Shown here in pieces: positions 1 through 5,529 of a stretch of DNA of 5,735 nt. The position numbers and the translations under genes were made by a program. Origin of the DNA: DASYSA01 sp036003885. GTDB lineage: Bacteria > Acidobacteriota > Blastocatellia > UBA7656. Position 1 is the stretch's first letter. The number at the start of each line of letters is the position of its first letter. The stretch is taken from contig DASYSA010000180.1 in NCBI GenBank assembly GCA_036003885.1, positions 1 to 5,735 of the forward strand, read 5' to 3'. Under the pieces are notes generated by a model, which saw only the letters and a program-made list of their open reading frames with translations, was not told the DNA's origin and did not search any database.

Positions 1-1
1 T

Positions 2-2323
2 TCCGAGAACCCTTCGCGAGCGAGGTTGACGGTAGCCCTCGCAGTCGCAGGAGACTGGAAAGCGCGGCTGCAAGCAGACCGGCGCGGCATGGTTCTCGAG
101 AGCAATGATGGAAGGCAGGTGCTGAGCTACGACGGGCTGCACGCGTACGACGCCAGAGGGCTGGAGATGCCGTCAGAGCTTGTGCTTCTGGATAAACATG
201 TGCGGCTCGAGGTAGATGACGCCGAAGCGGTATATCCCCTAACGATAGACCCGGTATTTACCCAAGTGACTGAGCTCACCTCCACGGACGGTTCGGCGAT
301 GGACATGTTCGGCAATTCCGTAGCGGTAAGCGGCGATACCGCCGTCGTCGGCGCGGTCCATCACGCCGTGGGAGCGAACCAGGGTCAGGGCTCGGTATAT
401 GTTTTCGCGCGCAATCAAGGAGGGGCGGACAACTGGGGTGAGGTCAAACAACTCACCGCTTCTGACGGCGGCGCAGGTGACGAATTCGGGAGCTCGGTAG
501 CGATCAGTGGCGACACTATCATCGTCGGCGCGCCAGACGACAAGGTTGGACCGAACTCCTTTCAAGGTTCAGCCTATGTGTTCTATCGCAATCAAGGCGG
601 AGCCGACAACTGGGGCGAGGTAAAACATCTGACCGCTTCGGACGGCGGGGTGCTTGACTTCTTCGGCAACTCGGCGGCAGTCAGCGGCGATACCATTGTC
701 GTCGGAGCGGACGGCGATAAGGTTGGACCGAACTTTGATCAAGGCTCAGCCTATGTCTTCGACCGCAATCAGGGAGGACCCGATAACTGGGGTGAAGTCA
801 AGAAGCTCACCGCCTCAGATGGCACAACAAGCGACCTGTTCGCCTATTCGCTAGCCATCAGCGGCGACGACATCGTCGTAGGAGCGGTCGCTGACACAAT
901 CGGGGCGAACACGAGTCAAGGCTCAGCGTATGTGTTCGGGCGTAACCAGGGCGGGTCGGAGACCTGGGGCGAGGTCAAGAAGCTCATCGCGTCAGACGGC
1001 GCCCTGGGCGACTCCTTCGGACGATCAGTCGGCATCAGCGGCGACACTGTCGTTGTAGGCGCGGACTTTGACGATGTTGGCGCAAACAACGACCAGGGCT
1101 CCGCGTATGTATTCGAGCGTAACCAGGGAGGAGTCAGTAACTGGGGGGAGGTCAAACATCTCATCGCCTCGGTCAGCACTGATAGTGATTTTTTCGGCGC
1201 CTCGGTCGCCATCAGCCTCGACACGATCATAGTTGGAGCGCCCGGCAACGATGATCCGACTCTCAATCAAGGCGCCGCGTACGCGTTCCAACGGGATCAG
1301 GGAGGCGCGGGCAACTGGGGCCAGGTGACTAAGATCACAGCTTCAACAGGGGCGACCGACGACTTACTTGGCAAATCGGCGGCAATCGACAGCGACACTA
1401 TAATCGTAGGAACAGCCGCGACGGTTGGAGCGAATGACAATCAAGGTTCCGCCTATATCTTCGGCTGTAACTGCACGCCGCCTCCGCCGCCGAACAACCC
1501 GCCACAGATCAGTCCGGCAACGATCTCTCGCCAGCAGGACAGTCCCTCTGCCGTGCAAACGATCGCAACAGTCAGCGATGACCTCACTCCTGCTGGGAGT
1601 CTGGTTGTAACTGTCACTTCTGTTCCTGCGGGCATCTCCATCTCCTCGATCACCAACACCAACGGCACAATCACCGCGTCTATCGCCGTCGCCTGCTCGG
1701 CGACTCTGGGTGCGAACCTGGTCGGGCTGAAAGTCACAGACTCAGGCAATGCAACCGCGACGGGCAACCTCACAATCAACGTCACTGCCGAAACCACGCC
1801 GCCGACGATCACGTGCCCGGCTAATGCCACTGTCGTTGCGGCTCACCCGGGCGATCTCACAGTGATGGTCAATTACGTCATGCCTGTGGCCACGGACAAC
1901 TGCTCAGTGCCCACCGTCGTCTGCAATCCTCCTTCGGGATCGGCTTTCCCGATTGGCGCTACGACTGTGACTTGCACGGCCACCGACGCCTCGAACAACA
2001 CCGCCACCTGCAGTTTCACGGTCACGGTCTTTGATGTATGTTTGCAGGATGATTCCAGTCCGGGCCGGGTTTTGCTGTTCAATTCCTTGACGGGCGATTA
2101 CGTGTTCTGTTGCAACGGCCAGAAATTCACCGGCAAAGGGTCAGTGATCAGGAAAGGTAGTATATTCACGCTGACGCACTACCCCGCCGACCGCAGGGTC
2201 ACGGCATCGGTTGATTCGAGCCAGAACAAAGGATCAGCGTCGCTGCAAGCCCCGCCGGGCAGCACGCTGTGCACGATCACCGACAGAGACATTCGCAATA
2301 ACACTTGCGCCTGTGCCCCCTGA
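2..2323 (+). CDS. FG-GAP repeat / HYR domain exported protein (5' truncated by window edge)
   Basis: The reading frame is open from base 2 to the TGA at 2321-2323. No credible start with an RBS is visible (a TTG lies at 26), so the gene almost certainly begins upstream. Residues are numbered here from codon 26. Residues 1-77 form a lead-in ending in 'YPLTIDP', which in related proteins precedes a beta-propeller. Residues 82-482 are seven FG-GAP-type repeats, each with an 'FG.S.A.SGDT..VGA' core and a 'QGSAYVF.RNQGG..NWGEV' tail, consistent with one seven-bladed propeller. A proline linker (about 484-494), an Ig-like segment (about 495-587) and a HYR domain (about 588-671, opening 'TTPPTITCP') follow. 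The C-terminal domain (672-765) is Cys-rich and carries 'CTITDRD'. Such architecture fits an extracellular or surface binding/adhesion protein. The ligand is unknown and no catalytic residues are seen. A terminator follows directly. Confidence 0.9.
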   Translation, partial: SENPSRARLTVALAVAGDWKARLQADRRGMVLESNDGRQVLSYDGLHAYDARGLEMPSELVLLDKHVRLEVDDAEAVYPLTIDPVFTQVTELTSTDGSAMDMFGNSVAVSGDTAVVGAVHHAVGANQGQGSVYVFARNQGGADNWGEVKQLTASDGGAGDEFGSSVAISGDTIIVGAPDDKVGPNSFQGSAYVFYRNQGGADNWGEVKHLTASDGGVLDFFGNSAAVSGDTIVVGADGDKVGPNFDQGSAYVFDRNQGGPDNWGEVKKLTASDGTTSDLFAYSLAISGDDIVVGAVADTIGANTSQGSAYVFGRNQGGSETWGEVKKLIASDGALGDSFGRSVGISGDTVVVGADFDDVGANNDQGSAYVFERNQGGVSNWGEVKHLIASVSTDSDFFGASVAISLDTIIVGAPGNDDPTLNQGAAYAFQRDQGGAGNWGQVTKITASTGATDDLLGKSAAIDSDTIIVGTAATVGANDNQGSAYIFGCNCTPPPPPNNPPQISPATISRQQDSPSAVQTIATVSDDLTPAGSLVVTVTSVPAGISISSITNTNGTITASIAVACSATLGANLVGLKVTDSGNATATGNLTINVTAETTPPTITCPANATVVAAHPGDLTVMVNYVMPVATDNCSVPTVVCNPPSGSAFPIGATTVTCTATDASNNTATCSFTVTVFDVCLQDDSSPGRVLLFNSLTGDYVFCCNGQKFTGKGSVIRKGSIFTLTHYPADRRVTASVDSSQNKGSASLQAPPGSTLCTITDRDIRNNTCACAP
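269..1471 (+). repeat. Seven in-frame tandem FG-GAP repeats, 177-nt period
   Basis: The 'aactggggtgag'-like block recurs at 431, 608, 785, 962 and 1139, exactly 177 nt (59 codons) apart, and then at 1313 after a 174-nt unit. By residue (numbered from codon 26) the units are 82-140, 141-199, 200-258, 259-317, 318-376, 377-434 and a shorter 435-482. Units 2-5 are close copies at protein level. Units 6 and 7 have drifted: 'SGDT' becomes 'SLDT' and 'DSDT', and the last lacks the RNQGG/NWGEV tail. This fits unit-by-unit internal duplication with constrained length, as expected for propeller blades. The units do not contain the DxDxDG calcium loops seen in integrin-type FG-GAP repeats. Confidence 0.9.
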
Positions 2324-2342
2324 ACCGGGCGTAGCCCCAACG

Positions 2343-2380
2343 CTACAAAGGGCGGCCCGTACGAAGGCCGCCTTTTGTAG
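2343..2380 (+). terminator. Strong intrinsic terminator after the FG-GAP gene
   Basis: A 15-bp inverted repeat has arms at 2343-2357 and 2366-2380, with one G-U pair and an 8-nt loop (2358-2365). The GC-rich GGCGGCC/GGCCGCC core is flanked by an A-run on the left arm and a TTTT run on the right arm. It begins 20 nt after the stop codon. The A and T tracts make it usable in both directions, but no gene convergent from the right is present. It should isolate the upstream gene from the small secreted-protein genes that follow. Confidence 0.88.
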
Positions 2381-2387
2381 TCTTTCA

Positions 2388-2517
2388 TTTGCCGTTTGGC
2401 TCCACTCAGCACCTGGCCGCTGACCACTGAGTTCCTACTTGCGTAAGCGGCGACGCCAACCGCCATCAGAGGTATCTTCGTCGCGTGGTCAGCGAAGGAA
2501 AGACTGACGCGGGCCAC
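2388..2517 (+). repeat. Intergenic structured repeat, copy 1 (candidate RNA leader)
   Basis: This element matches 2997-3134. The segment 2436-2517 aligns without gaps to 3053-3134 at 66 of 82 positions (counted by eye), and weaker homology with small gaps extends back to about 2388. It contains a perfect 10-bp inverted repeat, 2418-2427 with 2485-2494 (cgctgaccac / gtggtcagcg), enclosing 57 nt. A second stem, 2450-2455 with 2479-2484, abuts the outer arm. The block tacttgcgtaagcgg is identical in both copies. The outer stem ends 58 nt before the ATG at 2553, so it could be transcribed as part of the 5' leader. Its left edge holds degenerate ACCACTG-like heptamers. It matches no riboswitch class that I recognise. 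Confidence 0.75.
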
Positions 2518-2537
2518 CGAAGGATGACATAGCTCAA

Positions 2538-2544
2538 AGAGGAG
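2538..2544 (+). promoter_or_regulatory. Ribosome binding site for the 126-aa secreted protein
   Basis: AGAGGAG lies 8 nt before the ATG at 2553 and fixes that start. The nearer ATG at 2548 would give only ATG-ACA-TGA (two codons and a stop) and is not a gene start. Confidence 0.8.
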
Positions 2545-2552
2545 AAAATGAC

Positions 2553-2933
2553 ATGAAACGCATAGTTTTAGTGACGCTGGCCTTGCTGGTAACGAGCCCG
2601 TTTGTTATGAGCGCCCAGCCCAAAGGGAAACAGAGCCCGCAGAGTTTCGCTTCATTCTGGCTCAAGTTCAAAGCCGCTGTAGCCACCGGCGACAAAGAGG
2701 CCGTGTCCTCGATGACAGATCTCCCCTTTCTATACGAAGGCGAAGAACTTAATAAGCCCGGGTTCATCAAAGCATTCGGCACGATCTTTGATAGGCGGGT
2801 GCAGAAGTGCTTTCCAGGGGCGAAACCGGTCAAAGACGGAGACTATTTCGCGATCTCTTGCGGCGAGGCGATATTCATGTTCAAGAGGGTTAACGGCGAG
2901 TATAGATTCGTCGAAATCGGCGTCAATGACTGA
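2553..2933 (+). CDS. Small secreted protein of unknown function, possibly NTF2-like fold
   Basis: The product has 126 residues. Residues 1-21 form a signal peptide (Lys-Arg, a hydrophobic stretch, then MSA before Gln22), so the mature protein of about 105 residues is exported, probably to the periplasm. Two cysteines (86 and 103) could form a disulfide there. The pattern 'F..F..KFKAAVATGDKEAVSSM..LPF' followed by a C-terminal 'YRFVEIGVND' strand resembles small NTF2/SnoaL-like proteins in general layout. That is a fold-level guess, and no catalytic residues are evident. The ATG is fixed by an RBS 8 nt upstream. The gene follows structured repeat copy 1. After its stop there is only a weak 6-bp hairpin (2934-2939 with 2956-2961) without a T-run, so readthrough into the next gene is possible. 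Confidence 0.85.
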   Translation: MKRIVLVTLALLVTSPFVMSAQPKGKQSPQSFASFWLKFKAAVATGDKEAVSSMTDLPFLYEGEELNKPGFIKAFGTIFDRRVQKCFPGAKPVKDGDYFAISCGEAIFMFKRVNGEYRFVEIGVND

Positions 2934-2996
2934 TCGGAGCGGGCCCAACCGACATCTCCGAAACCATCGCGCTCAGTGGCCATTAGACCAGACAGT

Positions 2997-3134
2997 TTTG
3001 CCCATGAGGCCATTGAGCACTCGGCCGACTGACCACCGATCACCATCTTTACTACTTGCGTAAGCGGTGACGCCGATGCCCATTCGAAGTATCTTTGCCG
3101 CGTGGTCAGCGAGGTGAAGACCGAAGCGGCCCAC
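2997..3134 (+). repeat. Intergenic structured repeat, copy 2 (candidate RNA leader)
   Basis: This is the second copy of the element at 2388-2517. The outer stem is kept: 3029-3036 pairs with 3102-3109, and C3026-G3027 pair with C3110-G3111 around a bulged A3028. The enclosed loop is longer (65 nt) owing to extra bases near 3040-3052. In the inner stem (3067-3072 with 3096-3101) two changes relative to copy 1 turn C-G into U-G and keep pairing, while one (A3070 opposite C3098) breaks it. The outer stem ends 57 nt before the ATG at 3169, nearly the same distance as in copy 1. That constant spacing is what favours a 5'-leader role over a randomly placed repeat. Confidence 0.75.
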
Positions 3135-3154
3135 AAGTTTGAGTTTAAGCAGAC

Positions 3155-3160
3155 AGAGGA
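3155..3160 (+). promoter_or_regulatory. Ribosome binding site for the 171-aa secreted protein
   Basis: AGAGGA ends 8 nt before the ATG at 3169. This supports 3169 over the in-frame TTG at 3139, which would add ten residues ahead of the signal peptide and has no RBS. Confidence 0.75.
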
Positions 3161-3168
3161 AAGAGATC

Positions 3169-3684
3169 ATGAAAACCAAAAGCATATTCGCAAAGTTAAC
3201 GTCACTGGCGCTGCTGGTGGCAACACTGACAATCTACGCCGCGAGCCGCACCGGAGCGGCAGCGGCTAGCCGCGCGTCTTCACCTGCGGTTCAGACGGAA
3301 GCGCCGGAGGCTGTCACCTTCTCATGCGGCGCGACAGGCATCGGACGAGGGCAGACCGCAAGCATCATCGCAGTTCTAATCGGACTGCTCGACACCGAAC
3401 GCTCTGTCGAGGTGGAGTTCATGTTTCACGACCGAGATGGCAATCTGCTGGCAAGTTCCAGACAGACTCTGCTCCCCGGCCACGCGGCATCGTTCGATAC
3501 CCATGGGATAATTGGAGTCCTCAGACAAGAGCGAACCGAGATCGTCGCGTCCCTGAGGGTCCTTGTTAGTCCGAACGACCCGAACGTGAATCTCATCATT
3601 CCAAAGCTTGAGGTGTTCGACAACGCGACCGGTAAGACGCAGATTGCGCTCTATTGCCGTAAGGCAGGAGGAGATGCTCAGTGA
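3169..3684 (+). CDS. Secreted beta-rich protein of the 'FDNATGKT' type, function unknown
   Basis: The product has 171 residues. The N-terminus (MKTKSIFAKL, then a hydrophobic run to about residue 25, then an Ala-rich stretch) is a signal peptide, with cleavage probably near 28-34. The rest alternates short hydrophobic strands with polar turns: 'GIGRGQTASIIAVLIG', 'VEVEFMFHDRDGNLLAS', 'LLPGHAASFD', 'EIVASLRVLV'. It ends with 'LEVFDNATGKTQIALYC' at 148-163. That order (small-molecule-like opening strand, 'D.DG..LA.S', 'L.PG..AS.D', 'EVFDNATG.T') recalls a family of exported proteins I associate with Blastocatellia. An Ig-like beta-sandwich is the likely fold, and the role is unknown. Cys53 and Cys163 could pair. 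Repeat copy 2 lies just upstream. The end of the gene contains a strong SD-like AGGAGGA (3666-3672). Confidence 0.85.
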   Translation: MKTKSIFAKLTSLALLVATLTIYAASRTGAAAASRASSPAVQTEAPEAVTFSCGATGIGRGQTASIIAVLIGLLDTERSVEVEFMFHDRDGNLLASSRQTLLPGHAASFDTHGIIGVLRQERTEIVASLRVLVSPNDPNVNLIIPKLEVFDNATGKTQIALYCRKAGGDAQ

Positions 3685-3890
3685 GAATCCACCATCTTGT
3701 GCCGGGCGAGCGCAGGTTTACAGCCTCGCCCGGAGCATGTTGTCGCGCTCTCAGTCGTAGCCGGAAAGCGGGGTGCAGAAAACTGCCCGAGAAGGAAAGA
3801 CTGGTGGGTCTCAATCCTGAATTGAAGAGCGCGCCCACCGGCCATCAAGTGTGTGAAGCAGATGAAACAACGGAGAGAGCAAGGCAGTAA
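3681..3890 (+). CDS. Doubtful small ORF after the 171-aa gene
   Basis: A GTG at 3681 overlaps the preceding TGA and sits 8 nt after AGGAGGA (3666-3672), the same spacing as the real genes here. It opens a 69-codon frame to 3890. Against it, the product is Arg/Lys- and Cys-rich with no signal peptide and no family I recognise, and three hairpins lie inside it. An alternative ATG at 3674 gives a 28-aa peptide ending at 3760, but it is too close to the SD. It may be a translationally coupled small gene, or the SD may be a chance product of a Gly-Gly-Asp coding sequence. I lean against it being a gene. Confidence 0.22.
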   Translation: MRIHHLVPGERRFTASPGACCRALSRSRKAGCRKLPEKERLVGLNPELKSAPTGHQVCEADETTERARQ

Positions 3891-3999
3891 TCGTTAATCT
3901 TTCACAGCAATCAATCATCAACTTGCGAGATGGACCGCATATGCGAAAGGTCGTGCCCTTCGCGCGAGGATAACTTTGACTTCAAAAGGAGAAGCGACA
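3685..3999 (+). other. 315-nt intergenic region with several hairpins
   Basis: No convincing gene is seen here. Four local structures are present. A 9-bp perfect stem pairs 3702-3710 with 3725-3733 (loop of 14). A short GGG..CAG/CTGCCC stem spans 3771-3788 with an AAAA loop. A two-level hairpin pairs 3801-3809 with 3833-3841 (9 bp including G-U pairs) around an inner TCAAT/ATTGA stem at 3811-3815 and 3821-3825. Nearer the next gene, 3943-3950 pairs with 3956-3963 with one mismatch and overlaps the palindrome CGCATATGCG at 3936-3945. None is followed by a T-run, so none is a standard terminator. The region could be the leader of the 415-aa gene. No promoter could be called with confidence. Confidence 0.5.
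3986..3991 (+). promoter_or_regulatory. Ribosome binding site for the 415-aa fibre-like protein
   Basis: AAGGAG lies 8 nt before the ATG at 4000. It decides that start over the in-frame TTG at 3976, which would put eight polar residues before an otherwise standard signal peptide. Confidence 0.8.
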
Positions 4000-5247
4000 A
4001 TGAGAGACAAAATCAGATTCACGCTTAGCGCGCTAACCTGGGCGGTGGTGTTGCTTGCCGCTTATACATTGGCGGCGCAGGCCCAGACCAGTGCGGGACA
4101 TGACCAACGAGCCGCGAAGAAAGGCGGCGCCGTTCAACCCGCGGGAGTGAGCCTGTCCGCGGACGGAACTGGCACTGCGGGCCATCTATCCAAATGGACC
4201 GGAAGCACGACGCTTGGCGATTCCGCAATTACTGAGAGCAAGGCCGGCCAGGTTGGCATCGGCACCAGCTCACCGACGTCGAAGCTGACCGTGCAAGGGG
4301 TGATTGAAACGACCTCCGGCGGTTTCAAATTCCCAGATGGCACGATTCAGACAACCGCAGCATCAGGAGGCAGTGTTGCCGTACCGCTTCTTCTGAGTGG
4401 TGATACCGCAGGGCCGATTCTCAGCGCTACCAACCTGTTCGGCGTCGGCGCGGAAATAGAGGGCGGCCTTGGAGGAAGCACCGGAGTGGTGGCCACCGGC
4501 GGGCTCAACCTCCTAAACACCGGCGGCACGGGGATAACTGCAGCCGGCGGTGGCGCTCTTGGTTCAGGAAGCAATGGCGGCATCGGATTGATGGCAACGG
4601 GAGGCACCTCAGAACTGCAAAAAGGCGGTATCGCGATATTCGCCATCCGTGGACAAAGGAAGGACGCCAACCAGGCGTTTAACGGATTGGCGGGGCTTTT
4701 TGCCGGAGATGTTCAGATTACAGGCAATCTCTCCAAGGGCGGGGGCTCATTCAAGATAGACCACCCGCTCGATCCAGCGAACAAATATCTCTACCACTCA
4801 TTCGTTGAATCGCCTGACATGATGAACATCTACAACGGCAACGTGAAGCTCGACTCCAACGGCGAGGCAGTTGTGGAGTTGGCCGAATGGTTCGGCGCGC
4901 TAAACCGAGATTTCCGCTACACGCTGACGGCTGTCGGCGCCCCGGGACCAAACCTCTATGTCGCGGAGGAAGTTTCCAACAATCATTTCAGGATTGCGGG
5001 TGGCGCACCCGGCGCCAAAGTCTCCTGGACAGTGACAGGAATTCGGCAAGACGCCTGGGCTAATGCTCATCGCATAGCCGTCGAAGAAGACAAGTCTGAA
5101 AGCGAGCGCGGCCATTACCTCTATCCCGAGCTTTTCAATCAGCCCGAAGAGAAAGGCATAGAGTGGGCGCATCATCCTGAGGTTATGCAGCGGATGAAGC
5201 AACAGGGAGACCAGATGAAGCAAAGGAAACAGAGCATCAATCAATAG
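4000..5247 (+). CDS. Exported fibre-like Gly-rich protein with 'KIDHPLDPANKYLYHS' C-terminal domain
   Basis: The product has 415 residues. Residues 1-28 are a signal peptide (hydrophobic core LSALTWAVVLLAAYTLAA, cleavage likely after AQA). Residues 51-120 contain 'GTAGHLSKWTG..TLGDSAI', 'VGIGTSSPTSKLTVQG' (85-100) and 'FKFPDGTIQTTA' (109-120), all typical of tail-fibre-like and other trimeric surface proteins. Residues 147-202 are Gly-rich short strands ('GVGAEIEGGLGGSTGVVATGG') that would suit a beta-helical or trimeric stalk. A globular domain (about 251-365) starts 'FKIDHPLDPANKYLYHSFVE' and includes 'WFGALNRDFRYTLT' and 'VSWTVTGIRQDAWANAHRI'. This is a widely seen but uncharacterised module in secreted proteins. 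The tail (386-415) is polar and Met/Gln/Lys-rich. No intramolecular chaperone (peptidase S74) motif is visible. It is probably a surface or extracellular structural protein; its partner is unknown. Confidence 0.88.
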   Translation: MRDKIRFTLSALTWAVVLLAAYTLAAQAQTSAGHDQRAAKKGGAVQPAGVSLSADGTGTAGHLSKWTGSTTLGDSAITESKAGQVGIGTSSPTSKLTVQGVIETTSGGFKFPDGTIQTTAASGGSVAVPLLLSGDTAGPILSATNLFGVGAEIEGGLGGSTGVVATGGLNLLNTGGTGITAAGGGALGSGSNGGIGLMATGGTSELQKGGIAIFAIRGQRKDANQAFNGLAGLFAGDVQITGNLSKGGGSFKIDHPLDPANKYLYHSFVESPDMMNIYNGNVKLDSNGEAVVELAEWFGALNRDFRYTLTAVGAPGPNLYVAEEVSNNHFRIAGGAPGAKVSWTVTGIRQDAWANAHRIAVEEDKSESERGHYLYPELFNQPEEKGIEWAHHPEVMQRMKQQGDQMKQRKQSINQ

Positions 5248-5270
5248 CAGGCCTGGAATGTGGGTGTGAA

Positions 5271-5290
5271 CAAGTGGTGCTACCAACTTG
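5271..5290 (+). other. Short hairpin just upstream of the 72-aa ORF's RBS
   Basis: The segment 5271-5278 pairs with 5282-5290 (8 bp, one bulged A at 5285, GCT loop). It lies 23 nt after the stop of the 415-aa gene and 6 nt before the SD of the next ORF. There is no T-run, so it is not a clear terminator. It might affect ribosome access to 5297-5303. Confidence 0.35.
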
Positions 5291-5296
5291 AAGACG

Positions 5297-5303
5297 AAGG
5301 AGG
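5297..5303 (+). promoter_or_regulatory. Ribosome binding site for the 72-aa ORF
   Basis: AAGGAGG lies 7 nt before the ATG at 5311. The stretch from here into the gene (gaagg-agg-cacgacaATGAGAGA) closely matches that around 3985-4007 (aaagg-ag-aagcgacaATGAGAGA), so RBS and start appear duplicated together. Confidence 0.75.
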
Positions 5304-5310
5304 CACGACA

Positions 5311-5529
5311 ATGAGAGAGAAAAAATCTACACTCAGCGCGCTGATCTGGGCGACGGTGCTGGTTGCGCCCTTGGTAGTCGCGGCGAACTCCCAGACCAGC
5401 GCAACCGGCGGCCACGAACGCACGACGATAGGGAGCGGTGAACGAGTTTCTGATTTTCAAACCAAAGCTGAGAGCGAAATGAAAACCATGAGCACATTCC
5501 CAACGCTGAGCGAGGAGACCACATCATGA
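5311..5529 (+). CDS. 72-aa exported protein or truncated paralogue sharing the fibre-like gene's signal peptide
   Basis: The ATG is chosen by the RBS at 5297-5303; an in-frame GTG at 5260 would add 17 residues without an RBS. Residues 1 to about 25 form a signal peptide. The first ~38 residues parallel the 415-aa protein: MREKK.TLSALIWATVLVA and 'SQTSATGGHER' against MRDKI.FTLSALTWAVVLLA and 'AQTSAGHDQR'. The remaining 35 residues (Ser/Thr/Glu-rich, 'SDFQTKAESEMKTMSTFPT') match nothing I recognise. It may be a genuine small exported protein, a leader peptide, or the remnant of a duplicated fibre-like gene that lost its body. Its stop overlaps the globin start as ATGA (5526-5529), suggesting translational coupling. 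Confidence 0.65.
   Translation: MREKKSTLSALIWATVLVAPLVVAANSQTSATGGHERTTIGSGERVSDFQTKAESEMKTMSTFPTLSEETTS

Noticed and set aside
26..28. TTG at 26 as the true start of the FG-GAP protein.
   Set aside because: The frame is open to the window edge, there is no SD before it, and no signal peptide follows. The gene is truncated by the window.
2934..2961. Hairpin after the 126-aa gene as a terminator.
   Set aside because: It has only 6 bp in the outer stem, a 16-nt loop and no following T-run.
2388..3134. The repeat pair as a CRISPR array or an insertion sequence.
   Set aside because: There are only two copies, over 600 nt apart with a gene between them, and no regular spacers, cas genes, transposase or target-site duplication.
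2179..3185. Two minus-strand frames (2179-2517 and 2973-3185) encode similar peptides ('ADHA.KI', 'GV.AYAS'), hinting at a duplicated minus-strand gene.
   Set aside because: The similarity lies wholly within the intergenic repeat. The 16 differences between copies fall 7/5/4 on codon positions 1/2/3 of that frame, so there is no third-position excess, and no minus-strand RBS or family match is evident. It is better explained as a noncoding repeat.
3702..3733. 9-bp GC-rich hairpin after the 171-aa gene as an intrinsic terminator.
   Set aside because: The stem is good but is followed by agcatgttg, with no T-tract. It is kept only as a structured element.
4900..5460. Minus-strand 186-codon open frame.
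   Set aside because: It lies opposite the fibre-like gene and the 72-aa ORF, both of which have RBSs and signal peptides. Its translation resembles no family and spans two plus-strand genes, as a shadow frame would.
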